Assembly (NCBI GenBank): GCA_027493885.1
Contig: JAOSJZ010000001.1
Coordinates: 1,674,001-1,738,000, forward strand
Direction: 5' to 3'
Length of the DNA stretch: 64,000 nt
Source of the DNA: Gaiella sp.
Lineage (GTDB): Bacteria > Actinomycetota > Thermoleophilia > Gaiellales > Gaiellaceae
Below are positions 1-8,638 of the stretch, piece after piece; the first letter of the stretch is position 1, and every line of letters starts with the position of its first letter. Position numbers and translations under genes: made by a program. The notes under the pieces are model-generated. The model saw only the letters and a program-made list of their open reading frames with translations, was not told the DNA's origin and ran no database searches.

Positions 1-579
1 CACGTTGTCGTCCTCCGAGGCCTGGTAGTCGGTGCGGCTCGCGCCGCCGTCGCCGTTGATCACCTCGGTGAAGTAGTCGAACGTCCCCGAGTCCGTTCCC
101 GGCCCGAAGAGCTCGAGCGGCTCGTCCGGGAACGATGCCCTCACCTGGCTCCACGAGCTGGCGGTCGAGCCCGGCTTCCAGATCGCGTTCAGCTCGTCGA
201 CGGTCAGGCACGTCGCCCAGTCGTTCGCGGAGCTGACGACGACCGTGAGCGCGTCGTTCGCGACCTGGAGCTCGACGTACTCGACGCCGTTCTCCTTGCA
301 GATCGCGACCTCGTCCTCGTCGATCGGCCGCGACGCGTTCGAGATGTCCGTCTCGCCGCGGCAGAAGCGCTCGAAGCCGCCGCCCGTGCCGGAGATGCCC
401 ACGGTGACGTCCGCGCCGTTCTCGTCCCTGAAGCTCTCGGCCGCCGCCGTAACGTACGGGCCGACGGTGCTCGATCCGTCGGCGGTGACGGAGCCGCCGT
501 CCGAGCCGCCGCCGCACCCCGCGGCGACGAGCGTTGCCGCGGCGATCGCTCCGGCGGCGAGGGCTGTGCGCAATGTCAT
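1..579 (-). CDS. pstS: Phosphate ABC transporter substrate-binding lipoprotein PstS (partial, C-terminus outside window)
   Basis: The protein binds phosphate outside the membrane and hands it to the PstCAB importer. The visible 193 residues start with a lipoprotein signal ending in a lipobox (LVAAGC, Cys at about 22). The motif DGSSTVGPY follows, then [11 protein letters not shown] and [10 protein letters not shown]; these Ser/Thr-Gly loops hold phosphate in the PstS family. The ATG is preceded by AAGGGAGGGG, a strong ribosome site. A PHO box lies about 70-90 bp upstream, so it should be induced by phosphate starvation. The kinase gene lies just upstream on the same strand. The permease genes probably continue beyond the window edge (inference). 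Confidence 0.93.
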   Translation of the reverse strand, partial: MTLRTALAAGAIAAATLVAAGCGGGSDGGSVTADGSSTVGPYVTAAAESFRDENGADVTVGISGTGGGFERFCRGETDISNASRPIDEDEVAICKENGVEYVELQVANDALTVVVSSANDWATCLTVDELNAIWKPGSTASSWSQVRASFPDEPLELFGPGTDSGTFDYFTEVINGDGGASRTDYQASEDDNV

Positions 580-647
580 CGACCCCTCCCTTTAATCGGT
601 GTCGGGGCCAGTGTTCCGGCCGCCCTGCCGCACATGGGCGCCCGACT

Positions 648-669
648 GGTGAACGGATGGTGAGGAAGT
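648..669 (-). promoter_or_regulatory. PHO box (PhoP/PhoB-type binding site) upstream of pstS
   Basis: On the minus strand two 11-bp direct repeats stand end to end, ACTTCCTCACC and ATCCGTTCACC, both ending in TCACC with an exact 11-bp period. This matches the actinobacterial PHO-box layout of tandem 11-bp units rich in GTTCACC. It lies in the 101-bp gap between the kinase stop and pstS, with the right orientation to activate pstS. Confidence 0.65.
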
Positions 670-680
670 GGAGAGGCCCC

Positions 681-1618
681 TCAGACGAGCGCGGAGCGCC
701 TGGCGGGAAGGATGCAACGGATCTCGAGCCCCGCACCCAGGCCGCCGCGCGCCTCGACGGTGCCGCCCGCCTGGGTCACGACGTGCTTCACGATCGCGAG
801 CCCGAGCCCGGTCCCGCGGGAGGCACGGGCGCGGTCCGCGCGGTAGAAGCGCTCGAACAGCCGGCCGAGATCGCTCTCGGCGACGCCCACGCCGTCGTCC
901 GTGCCGCGGAGGATCACGTTGCCCGCGTCGCGCTCGACCGCGAGGGTGAACGTCGCGCCGGGTCCCGCGTAGCGGATCGCGTTCTCGGCGAGGTTCTGCG
1001 CGACGACCCGGAGCATCCGCGGCCGGACCTCGAGCTCGATGCCGGGGTCCCCCGCGACCGCGAGCGCGACACCCACACGGCTCGCGCGCTCCTCGAGCTC
1101 GCCGGCGACGGCCGCGAGCTCCGGAAGCACGGCGACGGCGCCGAGCGAGACCACCCGGGAGCCGGACTCGAGCTCCGAGAGGAAGAGCACCTCGTCGATC
1201 AGCTCCCGGATCTGGTCGACCTCCCCCCGGGCCTGCTCGACGAGCGCGTGCACGTCCTCCCCGGGGAGCGTCGCCATCTCGAGCAGCGAGAGGAGGCGTG
1301 CCAGGGGGTGCGGAGCTCGTGCGAGACGGCGGCGGTGAATCCCGTGCGGAGCTCCTCGTAGGCGGTGAGGTCGCCACCGCGGCTCAGGTACACGAGACGC
1401 TCGCGCCGGCCGCCGACGTCGTACGGGACGACGAGTGGGATGATCCCCGCGTCGCCGGAAAGGAGGCCCTCGGGGATCCGCTCGCCCTCGCGGAGCCCGT
1501 CGATCGACTGCCGCGCGCGGCGACTCGCGCCCAGCACCCGGTCGGCGTCGTCGAGCACGACGACCGACTCGCGGCTCTCCTCGAGCAGCACGCGGCCGCG
1601 TGTGGCGTCGACCTTCAT
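681..1618 (-). CDS. PhoR-like sensor histidine kinase, frameshifted at 1304-1308
   Basis: The corrected protein is about 312 aa. The first ~90 residues resemble a small PAS-like sensing domain with no membrane segment. The phosphoacceptor motif SHELRTP follows (His about 100), then the ATP-binding boxes QNLAENAIRY, DDGVGV, FERFYR and GTGLGL. A run of five G (plus strand) at 1304-1308 is one base short: the frame reads HELRTPWHAS, whereas adding one base gives HELRTPLARLLSLLEMA and continues into the rest of the kinase. It lies between pstS and a divergent OmpR-type regulator, which points to phosphate sensing. The start ATG at 1618 has no strong ribosome site, so it is less certain. Confidence 0.85.
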
Positions 1619-1759
1619 CGTCGCGGTTGTAACAGACGCGTCAGGCACTTCTCGCCGACGCGAGAGGTGCCAGGTAAGTGCCTCCTCACCACTCGGATAC
1701 CATTCGTTCCCCAGCCGTCGCCCCCACGGCCGTCGGGTCGATGCCACACTCGAGTGCGC

Positions 1760-2467
1760 ATGGCGAAGATCCTGATCATCGAGGACGACGACGTCATCGC
1801 ACAGGGCATGGCCCGGCACCTCCAGGCGGCCGGGTTCGACGCCGTCGGCGTCGCCAACGGCGAGACAGGCCTCGCGCGCCTGCGGTACGAGCGCCCGGAC
1901 GTCTGCGTGCTCGACCTGATGCTCCCCGGGCTCGACGGCTGGAAGGTGATCGAACAGGCTCGTGGAGAAGGGATCGGGACGCCGATCGTCGTCGTCTCGG
2001 CCCGCGGCACCGAGCACGATCGGGTGCACGCGCTCGAGATCGGCGCCGACGACTACCTCGTGAAGCCGTTCTCGATGAAGGAGCTCGTCGCCCGCGTCGG
2101 TGCGGCCGCCCGTCGCGGCACGCGCGCCCAGGACCCGCGGCGCGGCGAGGAGATCGTCATCGAGGAGCTCCGGCTCGATCCGCGCAACGTGCAGGCGTAC
2201 GTGGACGGGCAGAGCGCCGATCTGACCCCCACCGAGTTCAGGCTCCTATACACCCTCGCGCTCGAGGCCGGTCGCGTCCTGACCCGTGACGAGCTGCTGC
2301 AGCGCGTCTGGGGCCGGCGTGCCTCGCACCGCGATCGCACGGTCGACGTCTTCGTCCGCAAGCTGCGGGAGAAGATCGACGGCCGTGCCCCACGCCACAC
2401 GTTCCTCCAGACCCGCTACGGCGTCGGGTACAAGCTCGAGGCGGAGGGCAAGCTGCCGGCCGGCTAG
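1760..2467 (+). CDS. OmpR/PhoB-family response regulator
   Basis: This 235-aa two-component regulator has an N-terminal receiver domain (acidic pocket IIEDDD near 7-12, phosphoacceptor Asp about 52 in CVLDLMLPG, conserved Lys in LVKPF) and a C-terminal winged-helix DNA-binding domain (LTPTEFRLL to RYGVGYKLE). It is divergent from the kinase at 681-1618 and close to pstS, so it is probably the partner that binds the PHO box at 648-669. The ATG at 1760 opens directly with MAKILIIEDDD, the usual family start; the frame is open further upstream but that part does not resemble the family. Confidence 0.92.
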   Translation: MAKILIIEDDDVIAQGMARHLQAAGFDAVGVANGETGLARLRYERPDVCVLDLMLPGLDGWKVIEQARGEGIGTPIVVVSARGTEHDRVHALEIGADDYLVKPFSMKELVARVGAAARRGTRAQDPRRGEEIVIEELRLDPRNVQAYVDGQSADLTPTEFRLLYTLALEAGRVLTRDELLQRVWGRRASHRDRTVDVFVRKLREKIDGRAPRHTFLQTRYGVGYKLEAEGKLPAG

Positions 2468-2479
2468 CGGCGCTTGCGT

Positions 2480-2512
2480 TATACTTAGCCTCACGAATGA
2501 TTCGTGAGGCTA
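2480..2512 (+). promoter_or_regulatory. Promoter -10 and 27-bp palindromic operator over the marR start
   Basis: TATACT at 2480-2485 is a good -10 element, about 12 bases before the marR ATG (2497), so the mRNA is probably leaderless or nearly so. From 2486 to 2512 lies a perfect inverted repeat with 13-bp arms (TAGCCTCACGAAT and its complement) around one central base, which is the G of the start codon. This fits a homodimeric MarR repressor site blocking the promoter and start. The function is inferred. Confidence 0.65.
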
Positions 2513-2940
2513 CGCGTTCACCGCTCGAGATCGCCGAGGAGCTTCGCCCGGCGATCCTCCGACTCGCCCGCAAGCTCCGCCGTGAGACCGAGGCGCTCGG
2601 CGTCACGTCCCACCAGGCCGCGCTGCTCGGGTTCGTGTTCGCGCGGCCGGGCCTTTCGCTCCGAGAGCTCGCAGACGCCGAGGGCATCTCCCCACCGTCG
2701 CTCTCGGGCCACGTCGACCGCCTCGAGGCGGCCGGGCTCCTGGTCCGCGTGCGCTCGACCGACGACCGCCGGCGGGTCGGGCTCGAGCTGACGAAGGAGG
2801 GCAGGGCGGTCGTGCGGCGCGTCCGGGCACGCCGCACGACGTGGCTCGCCGAACGCCTCGCCGGCCTATCGGACGACGACCGGGAGCGCGTCGAGGCGGC
2901 GCTGCCGGCGCTGTCCGCCTTGCTCGAGGAGCCCCGGTGA
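2497..2940 (+). CDS. MarR-family transcriptional regulator
   Basis: This 147-aa protein has the MarR winged-helix layout: a dimerisation helix (LRPAILRLARKLRRET-like), a helix-turn-helix around LSLRELADAEGISPPSLS, and the wing DDRRRVGLELTKEG. Its start codon lies inside a 27-bp palindrome just after a -10 box, which suggests that it represses its own operon. The stop overlaps the GTG start of the downstream MFS gene (GTGA), so the two are translationally coupled. It likely senses a small molecule exported by that pump; the ligand is unknown. Confidence 0.9.
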   Translation: MIREATRSPLEIAEELRPAILRLARKLRRETEALGVTSHQAALLGFVFARPGLSLRELADAEGISPPSLSGHVDRLEAAGLLVRVRSTDDRRRVGLELTKEGRAVVRRVRARRTTWLAERLAGLSDDDRERVEAALPALSALLEEPR

Positions 2941-4186
2941 GACTGCTCTCGATCGCGCTGCGACGGCGGACGTTCCGCTCGCTGCGCCGCCACCGCAACT
3001 ACCGGCTCTTCTTCGCCGGCCAGGTCGTCTCCGTCGCGGGTACCTGGATGCAGAACATCGCGCTCGCCTGGCTCGTGATCGAGCTCTCGGCATCCCCCCT
3101 TGCCGTCGGCGCTCTCGCGTTCTGCCGGTTCGTCCCGTTCCTCGTCTTCGGGCTGGCCGCGGGCGTGGTCGTCGACCGCCTGGACACGCGGCGCCTCCTG
3201 ATCGTGACCCAGGGCGCGGCGATGTTCGTCTCGGTGGCGCTGGCCGTCGTCACGCTCGCCGGGTGGGCCACCCTCCCGGTCGTGTACGCGCTCGCGGCGC
3301 TGGGCGGCCTCGTGCTCGTCTTCGACGCTCCGGGCCGGCAGACGTTGACGTTCCAGATGGTCGGGCAGTCGGAGCTGCAGAACGCGGTCGCACTCAACTC
3401 AGGGCTCTTCAACGCCTCGCGCGTGGTCGGGCCGGCGCTGGCCGGATTTCTCATCGCCGCGGTCGGGACCGGCCTCTGCTTCGTCGTCAACGCGATCAGC
3501 TTCCTCGCCGTCCTCGTGGCGCTCTACGTGATCCGCGAGGAGGAGCTCTTCCCGGTCGAGAAGCGTCCCGACACGCGGATCGTGGCGGGGATCAGCGAGG
3601 GGCTCGCATGGGCCGTCCGCACGCCCCTCGCGCGGATCGTGCTCGGCATGGTGACGGTCGTGAGCGTGGTCGGCTTCAACTTCCACGTGCTCGTGCCGTT
3701 GCTCGCGTCGGAGACGCTCGACGTCGGAGCGGGCACGTTCGGCGTTCTCTCCGCCGCGTTCGGCCTCGGCGCGCTCGCCGGAGCGCTGGCCACCGCGACC
3801 CTTCGCGAGGCGAGCCCCCGCGTGTTCGTCGGGGGGCGGTCGGGTTCAGCGTGGCGATGCTCGGGCTCGCGCTCGCGCACACGGTCGACGTCGCGCTCGT
3901 CCTGCTGCTCCTGCTCGGCATGTGCTTCTCGCTCTTCACGTCGAGCGCCAACGCGCTCGTCCAGCTCGCGTCACCGCCGCACCTCCGCGGCCGCGTGATG
4001 AGCCTCTACCTGTTCGCGTTCGCCGGGCTCGCGCCGGTCGGCGGCCTGGTCGCCGGCTGGCTCGCCGAGGTGGGCGGGACGCCGCTCGCGTTCGGAGTCG
4101 CCGGGATCGCCGGCCTGGCCGCGATCTCGTGGGCGGCCCACGAGCTCTTCGCCGAGCGGCTGCGGCCCGCGCGCGTGGAGCTCTGA
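2937..4186 (+). CDS. MFS transporter (MFS_3/enterobactin-exporter-like), frameshifted at 3831-3836
   Basis: The corrected protein is about 416 aa with some 12 membrane segments. It opens with RSLRRHRNYRLFFAGQ, typical of the MFS_3 drug/siderophore efflux group. The GTG start overlaps the marR stop (GTGA); the same frame is open upstream, but that reading would overlap much of marR. The six-G run at 3831-3836 is one base short: restoring a G joins VFVGG to AVGFSVAMLGLALAH, and the reading then continues to the end FAERLRPARVEL. It is probably an efflux pump under control of the adjacent MarR. The substrate cannot be predicted. Confidence 0.85.
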
Positions 4187-4321
4187 CACGCACGTCCCGG
4201 GGCTGCGTTACCGTTCGAGACGGCATCGCACGGACGTGACCCCGCCGCCGCCGCGGCATCCCGGACGTGCGATGCCGCTTCGCCCTCGACGACGGCGCCC
4301 ACCGGCCGCCCGTGACGCGGG

Positions 4322-4783
4322 TCAGGGCGGCGTGATCTCGGCGAAGACAGCCAGGCGACGCAGATCGGTGCGCGGCGGGTGGCAGGCCGTGAGGACGAGC
4401 ATCTCACGCGTGCGGCGAATGCGAATGGGCCAGATCTCCTTCGGCGCGACGATACGCATCGCGAAGACGCGATAGACGAATCGGCGCGATCGCCGGGTCA
4501 CGACGATCCGTTGCCCGTACCGAAGCTCGTTGATGCGCATGAAGGGGCGCGTGTGCGTGACGCGATGCCCCGCGATGCCGATCGTGCCCCCCCGGCCCGG
4601 GGCGCTCGTGCTTCGGTAGTGCCCAGGGCCGCGGTCGAGCACCTTGCTCGTCACGCCCTCCCGCACGAGCGCGTGGAGGCCGATCGCGGGGATCGCGATC
4701 GTGGCGAACGGCGCCCCCGCCGCGGGCGGCGCGGCGGGGGCGTAGAGCGCCAGCGCTGTCGCGGTGACCGCAGCTGCGATCAC
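4322..4783 (-). CDS. Class E-like sortase
   Basis: Sortases cleave a C-terminal sorting motif and attach the protein to the cell wall. This 153-aa protein has one N-terminal hydrophobic segment (residues 1-16), then a sortase beta-barrel with His about 73 (IAGHRVTHTRPF), Cys about 134 (LTACHPPRTDLRR) and Arg a few residues later; these are the three catalytic residues. The GTG start overlaps the stop of the upstream surface-protein gene (GTGA). As sequenced, a frameshift in that upstream gene joins both into one 506-codon frame, which I consider artificial. The class E assignment rests on the motifs and small size, and is moderately sure. Confidence 0.82.
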   Translation of the reverse strand: MIAAAVTATALALYAPAAPPAAGAPFATIAIPAIGLHALVREGVTSKVLDRGPGHYRSTSAPGRGGTIGIAGHRVTHTRPFMRINELRYGQRIVVTRRSRRFVYRVFAMRIVAPKEIWPIRIRRTREMLVLTACHPPRTDLRRLAVFAEITPP

Positions 4784-5842
4784 GGCGTGTGCGCCAGCGT
4801 GGTCCCGCTCTTCGCGTACGCTCCGGCCACCGCCTGCTTCGGCGGCAGGGGGGCGGGCCTTTCCTGTGCGGGAGCCGTCTCGGTTGTCTTCTTCGTCGTC
4901 TTCTTCGTCGGCGGCGTCAACGGGGGCCGGCTTGGGCTCGGGCTTGGCCTCCGGCTCTGCCGGCGGCGTCACCGCTGGCGGCGTCACAGCCGGCGGCACG
5001 ACCTCCGGCGGTGCCACGACCGGCGGCTTTGCCGTGCTGCACGTGCCGTCCGTCGTCACCGTCTTCCTCACCGAGGTGTCACCCCTGGTGACGGTCACCT
5101 CCGTGGTGCCTGCGAAGTCGCCTGCGATGGTCGCGGGCCGAACCTCGTCGGCAGCCTGACCGTCGACGGTGCCGCCCACGCGGTAGTACCCGTCCGGCAG
5201 GATGCACGACACCGATGCGTCGCCCACCAGGACATGCGGTGGGATGTCGTTGTTCGTGATCGTGACGGTCGTCGTCTCGCCTGCCTCGACGTCGACCGTG
5301 CCGCCACCCTGCGAGCTGTAGCCCTCGGCCGCGACCTCGGCCACGACGTATGTCCCGGGGTCGAGAACCAGCTTGTTGGACGCGTCGGCCTCGAACGCGT
5401 ACGGCGTGCCATCGAGCGTGAACGAGAAGTCGTCCGCGGTCTTCGTGCCGCCGTTGTCGTTGACGACCACCTTGTTGACGATCAACGCTCCCTTCGCGGG
5501 CGCAGGCGGCGTCGGGCAGTCCGTGATGTCCAGAACCGGGAAGCCCTCACCGACCCAGCCGATCGCGACGGAGTTGCCCTGAGCGTCCGCGAACGCGAAC
5601 GGGAACGTCCCGCCGGGGTAGCCGGGGAAGCCAGGCAGGCTGTGGTAATCCGTCTCGATCGGGTTCTGGCCCGTCTGGAGGCGCTCGTCCACGCCGGGTT
5701 TCCCGACGTACTTGCACACGTAGACCTTGTGCGGTTCCTTCGGAGGCTGGGTCGCCGTCGCCGACGTGACCGCGACGAGCGCGATCGCGCCGAGCGCCGC
5801 CATCGCCAGCGCGAGCCCGAAGACTGCCACTGGGCGCTTCAT
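4780..5842 (-). CDS. Secreted surface protein with prealbumin-like domain, likely sortase partner (frameshifted at 4922-4926)
   Basis: The corrected protein is about 353 aa. It has a signal peptide (MKRPVAVFGLALAMAALGA...). A domain starting VYVCKYVGKPGVDERLQ follows, then a SpaA/prealbumin-like beta domain (about 130-200, ALIVNKVVVNDNGG to TTTVTITNND), another beta segment, and a Pro-rich tail. Removing one base from the five-G run at 4922-4926 turns an implausible acidic stretch into a natural wall-spanning tail, TPPTKKTTKKTTETAPAQ, and the frame then stops after LAHTP. That end resembles the LAxTG signal of class E sortases but has Pro instead of Gly and no membrane helix after it. The sortase gene overlaps the stop. 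Confidence 0.75.
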
Positions 5843-6108
5843 GGTGGCCCCCTCTTCCTGCGGCCGCCCTCGGAGCTCGGTGCCACACGGAAGCGACCGC
5901 CTGTCGTACCACGCTCATCGTGGCCGCGCGACAAGCCGGTCGCATGCGTTGAATCCCCCGTCGCGGGTACGCGTTACTACTGATTCCCCGGCGAGCGAGG
6001 TACGCGAAGCCGCCGCCCGGAGGGCCTGCGACCGGCCGAGCGTGTCGGCCTGCCGGCGTCGTGTTCACCGCCGTCCGCCGAGCCCGGCCTCGTTACGGTG
6101 GGTGCGAC

Positions 6109-7545
6109 GTGGACGAGCCGCGCCAGCACTACGGGCTCACGCTCGGGATCCTCGCCTTTGCCGCGAGCGCCTTCGCGCTGCAGCAGACGATGGTCGTCCC
6201 CGCCTTGCCGGAGCTCCAGCGCGAGCTCGGCGCCTCCACGACGTGGGTGACGTGGGTGCTGACCGGGTTCCTCCTGTCCGCGGCCGTGCTCACGCCGATC
6301 CTCGGCAAGCTCGGCGACCGCTTTGGCAAGGAGCGCCTGCTCGTCGTCTCGCTCGGCGCCTTCCTCGTCGGGTGCGTCGGCTGCGCTGCCGCGCCGAACA
6401 TCTGGGCCCTGATCGCCTTCCGCATCGTCTCGGGCGCGGCGGGCGCGGTCTTCCCGCTGAGCTTCGGGATCATCCGCGACGAGTTCCCGCCCGAGCGGAC
6501 GAAGATCGGGATCGGCCTCCTCTCGGCCGTGTTCGGCGTGGGCGGCGGCTTCGGGCTCGTGCTCTCGGGCCTGATCATCGATCATGCGAGCTGGCGCTGG
6601 CTGTTCGTCGTCGGCGCGATCGGCGTCGCGGTCGCGCTCGTCTTCGTGCACCGCTTCGTGCCGGAGTCGCCTGTCCGCTCGACCTCGCGCATCGACGTCC
6701 CCGGGGCAATCCTCCTCTCGGTCTTCCTCGTGACGCTGCTGCTCGGCCTCTCCGAGGGAGCGAGCTGGGGCTGGACGTCGTCCGCCGTGCTCGGGCTCGT
6801 CGCGCTGTCGGCCGCCTCGGGCGTGCTCTGGGTCGTCCTCGAGCTGAACGTCGACCAGCCTCTGATCGACATGCGCGTGCTCGCGGAGCGCCCGGTGCTC
6901 CTCACGAACATCACCGCGCTGATCTCCGGGTTCGCCATGTTCGGCTCGTTCGTCCTCGTGCCCCGTTTCGTGGAGGCTCCCGGAGGCGTGCCGGCAGAGG
7001 TCGCCGCGCGGGTCGACTACGGGTTCGGCGCGAGCGCCACGACCACGGGCCTGTACCTGCTGCCGGGGTCGCTGCTCATGCTCTTCGCAGGCCCGGCGGC
7101 CGGGCTCCTCGGACGCCGCATCGGCTCGAAATGGCCGCTCGCGATCGGGATGGCGCTCATCGCGATCTCGGCCGCGACTCTGGCAGCGCTCCACGCCGCG
7201 CCGTGGCACGTCGTCGCCGCGATGGCGGGCATGAGCCTCGGGGTCGGCTTCGCGTTCGCGGCGATGGCCGCGCTGATCACCGAGGCTGTTCCACCCACGG
7301 AGACGGGCATCGCGACGGGAATCAACACCGTGATGCGCACGGTCGGGGCCGTGATCGGCGCGCAGGTGGGTGCTGCGATCCTCACCGCGGACACGCTCGC
7401 CGGGACGGAGGTGCCGACGGAAGGTGCCTACGTGATCGCGTTCGCGCTCGCCGCCGCCGCGGCGGCTGTGGCCGTCGTCGTGGCGGTCCTCGTCACCCCC
7501 ACGCGCCGACGGCGGCCGGCCGAGGTCGCGCTGGGGGCGTCCTGA
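6109..7545 (+). CDS. DHA2-family (EmrB/QacA-like) MFS drug efflux transporter
   Basis: This 478-aa polytopic protein has about 14 predicted membrane segments, the DHA2 pattern. MFS motifs include LGKLGDRFGKERLL after helix 2 and helix-1 residues QQTMVVPALPELQ, typical of proton-driven drug exporters. GTG at 6109 is preferred because GGTGGG stands 6 bases upstream; the frame is open to a GTG at 6061. It is a single gene without a visible regulator. A 16-bp palindrome follows 6 bases after the stop. The substrate is unknown. Confidence 0.88.
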   Translation: MDEPRQHYGLTLGILAFAASAFALQQTMVVPALPELQRELGASTTWVTWVLTGFLLSAAVLTPILGKLGDRFGKERLLVVSLGAFLVGCVGCAAAPNIWALIAFRIVSGAAGAVFPLSFGIIRDEFPPERTKIGIGLLSAVFGVGGGFGLVLSGLIIDHASWRWLFVVGAIGVAVALVFVHRFVPESPVRSTSRIDVPGAILLSVFLVTLLLGLSEGASWGWTSSAVLGLVALSAASGVLWVVLELNVDQPLIDMRVLAERPVLLTNITALISGFAMFGSFVLVPRFVEAPGGVPAEVAARVDYGFGASATTTGLYLLPGSLLMLFAGPAAGLLGRRIGSKWPLAIGMALIAISAATLAALHAAPWHVVAAMAGMSLGVGFAFAAMAALITEAVPPTETGIATGINTVMRTVGAVIGAQVGAAILTADTLAGTEVPTEGAYVIAFALAAAAAAVAVVVAVLVTPTRRRRPAEVALGAS

Positions 7546-7551
7546 GCGGGA

Positions 7552-7567
7552 CGTCCGGCGCCGGACG
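7552..7567 (+). terminator. Possible hairpin after MFS gene
   Basis: CGTCCGGCGCCGGACG is a perfect 16-bp palindrome that can form a GC hairpin directly after the MFS stop codon. No T-run follows, so at best it is a non-canonical terminator. Confidence 0.3.
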
Positions 7568-7639
7568 GGCGCCCGACGCGGTCGCGAGTCTCCTCGCGGC
7601 GGTGGCCGACCCGCGCCACGGCCGCCGCTGACGCGCAGG

Positions 7640-8638
7640 TCAGCCGATCGTCCAGGTGTCGGCGCCGCGGATCAGCGCCTGGAGGTCGCCCTCGCCTTTC
7701 TCCTCGATGCTCGTGCGCACCTGCTCGTGCACCATGTCCTCGTACACGGGCCGCGTGACGGAGCGGAAGACGCCGAGCGGTACCGCACCGGCCGACTCGA
7801 AGGTCAGGCGCGCGAGCGCGAACGCGAGGCCGGGGTCGTCGCGCAACGGATCGTGACGCAGCAGGCCGCCGACCGAGGCGTCGACGATCTCGAGCGTCCC
7901 GTCCGGCCGCATGCGGACACCCTTGTCACCCCAGCGGATCTCCTCGCCGGCGCGCAGATAGAGGCGGTTCTCCTTCTGGTCGCGGACGACGTCGAAGGCC
8001 CCGTCGTTGTAGATGTTGCAGTTCTGGAGGATCTCGACGAACGCGGCGCCGCGGTGGGCGGCAGCCGCACGAAGGATCTCCGCCGACCCCTGCTTGTCGG
8101 TGTCGATCGCGCGGGCGACGAAGGTCGCCTCGGCGCCGATCGCGACGGACAGCGGGTTGAAGGGCTGGTCGACGGAGCCGAGCGGCGCCGACTTCGTGAC
8201 CTTGCCGAGCTCCGAGGTGGGCGAGTACTGCCCCTTCGTGAGCCCGTAGATCCGGTTGTTGAAGAGGAGGATGGTGAGGTTGACGTTACGGCGGAGGGCG
8301 TGGATCAGGTGGTTGCCCCCGATCGAGAGCGCGTCGCCGTCGCCGGTGACGATCCAGACGGAGAGGTCGGGGCGGGACGTCGAGAGCCCGGTCGCAATCG
8401 CCGGCGCACGTCCGTGGATGGAGTGCATGCCGTACGTCTCCATGTAGTACGGGAACCGCGCGGCGCAGCCGATCCCTGAGACGAAGACGAGGTTCTCGCG
8501 CGGGACGCCGAGCTCGGGAAGGAACGACTGGACGCCCGCCAGGATCGCGTAGTCGCCGCAGCCGGGGCACCAGCGCACCTCCTGGTCGGACTTGAAGTCC
8601 TTCGCGGTCAGCTGGACGAGGCCGTCGCCGGGGCTCAT
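7640..8638 (-). CDS. korB: 2-oxoglutarate/2-oxoacid:ferredoxin oxidoreductase, beta subunit (KorB)
   Basis: KorB binds thiamine diphosphate and an iron-sulfur cluster; with KorA it oxidatively decarboxylates a 2-oxoacid (probably 2-oxoglutarate) to acyl-CoA and reduces ferredoxin. The 332-aa sequence has WCPGCGDYAILAG (Cys about 24 and 27), GIGCAARFPYY, the ThDP motif GDGDALSIGGNHLIH with NNRIYGLTKGQYSPTS, and the cluster Cys in ILQNCNIYND. The ATG overlaps the korA stop (ATGA), so the two subunits are co-translated. Length and motifs match the two-subunit KorAB type of actinobacteria. Confidence 0.94.
   Translation of the reverse strand: MSPGDGLVQLTAKDFKSDQEVRWCPGCGDYAILAGVQSFLPELGVPRENLVFVSGIGCAARFPYYMETYGMHSIHGRAPAIATGLSTSRPDLSVWIVTGDGDALSIGGNHLIHALRRNVNLTILLFNNRIYGLTKGQYSPTSELGKVTKSAPLGSVDQPFNPLSVAIGAEATFVARAIDTDKQGSAEILRAAAAHRGAAFVEILQNCNIYNDGAFDVVRDQKENRLYLRAGEEIRWGDKGVRMRPDGTLEIVDASVGGLLRHDPLRDDPGLAFALARLTFESAGAVPLGVFRSVTRPVYEDMVHEQVRTSIEEKGEGDLQALIRGADTWTIG

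Noticed and set aside
1618-2029. N-terminal extension of the histidine kinase to 2029
   Set aside because: It would overlap the divergent response regulator and has no recognisable domain.
4322-5842. Single sortase-surface protein fusion of 506 codons
   Set aside because: A one-base correction gives a natural tail, stop and overlapping sortase start; the fused acidic linker looks like an out-of-frame reading.
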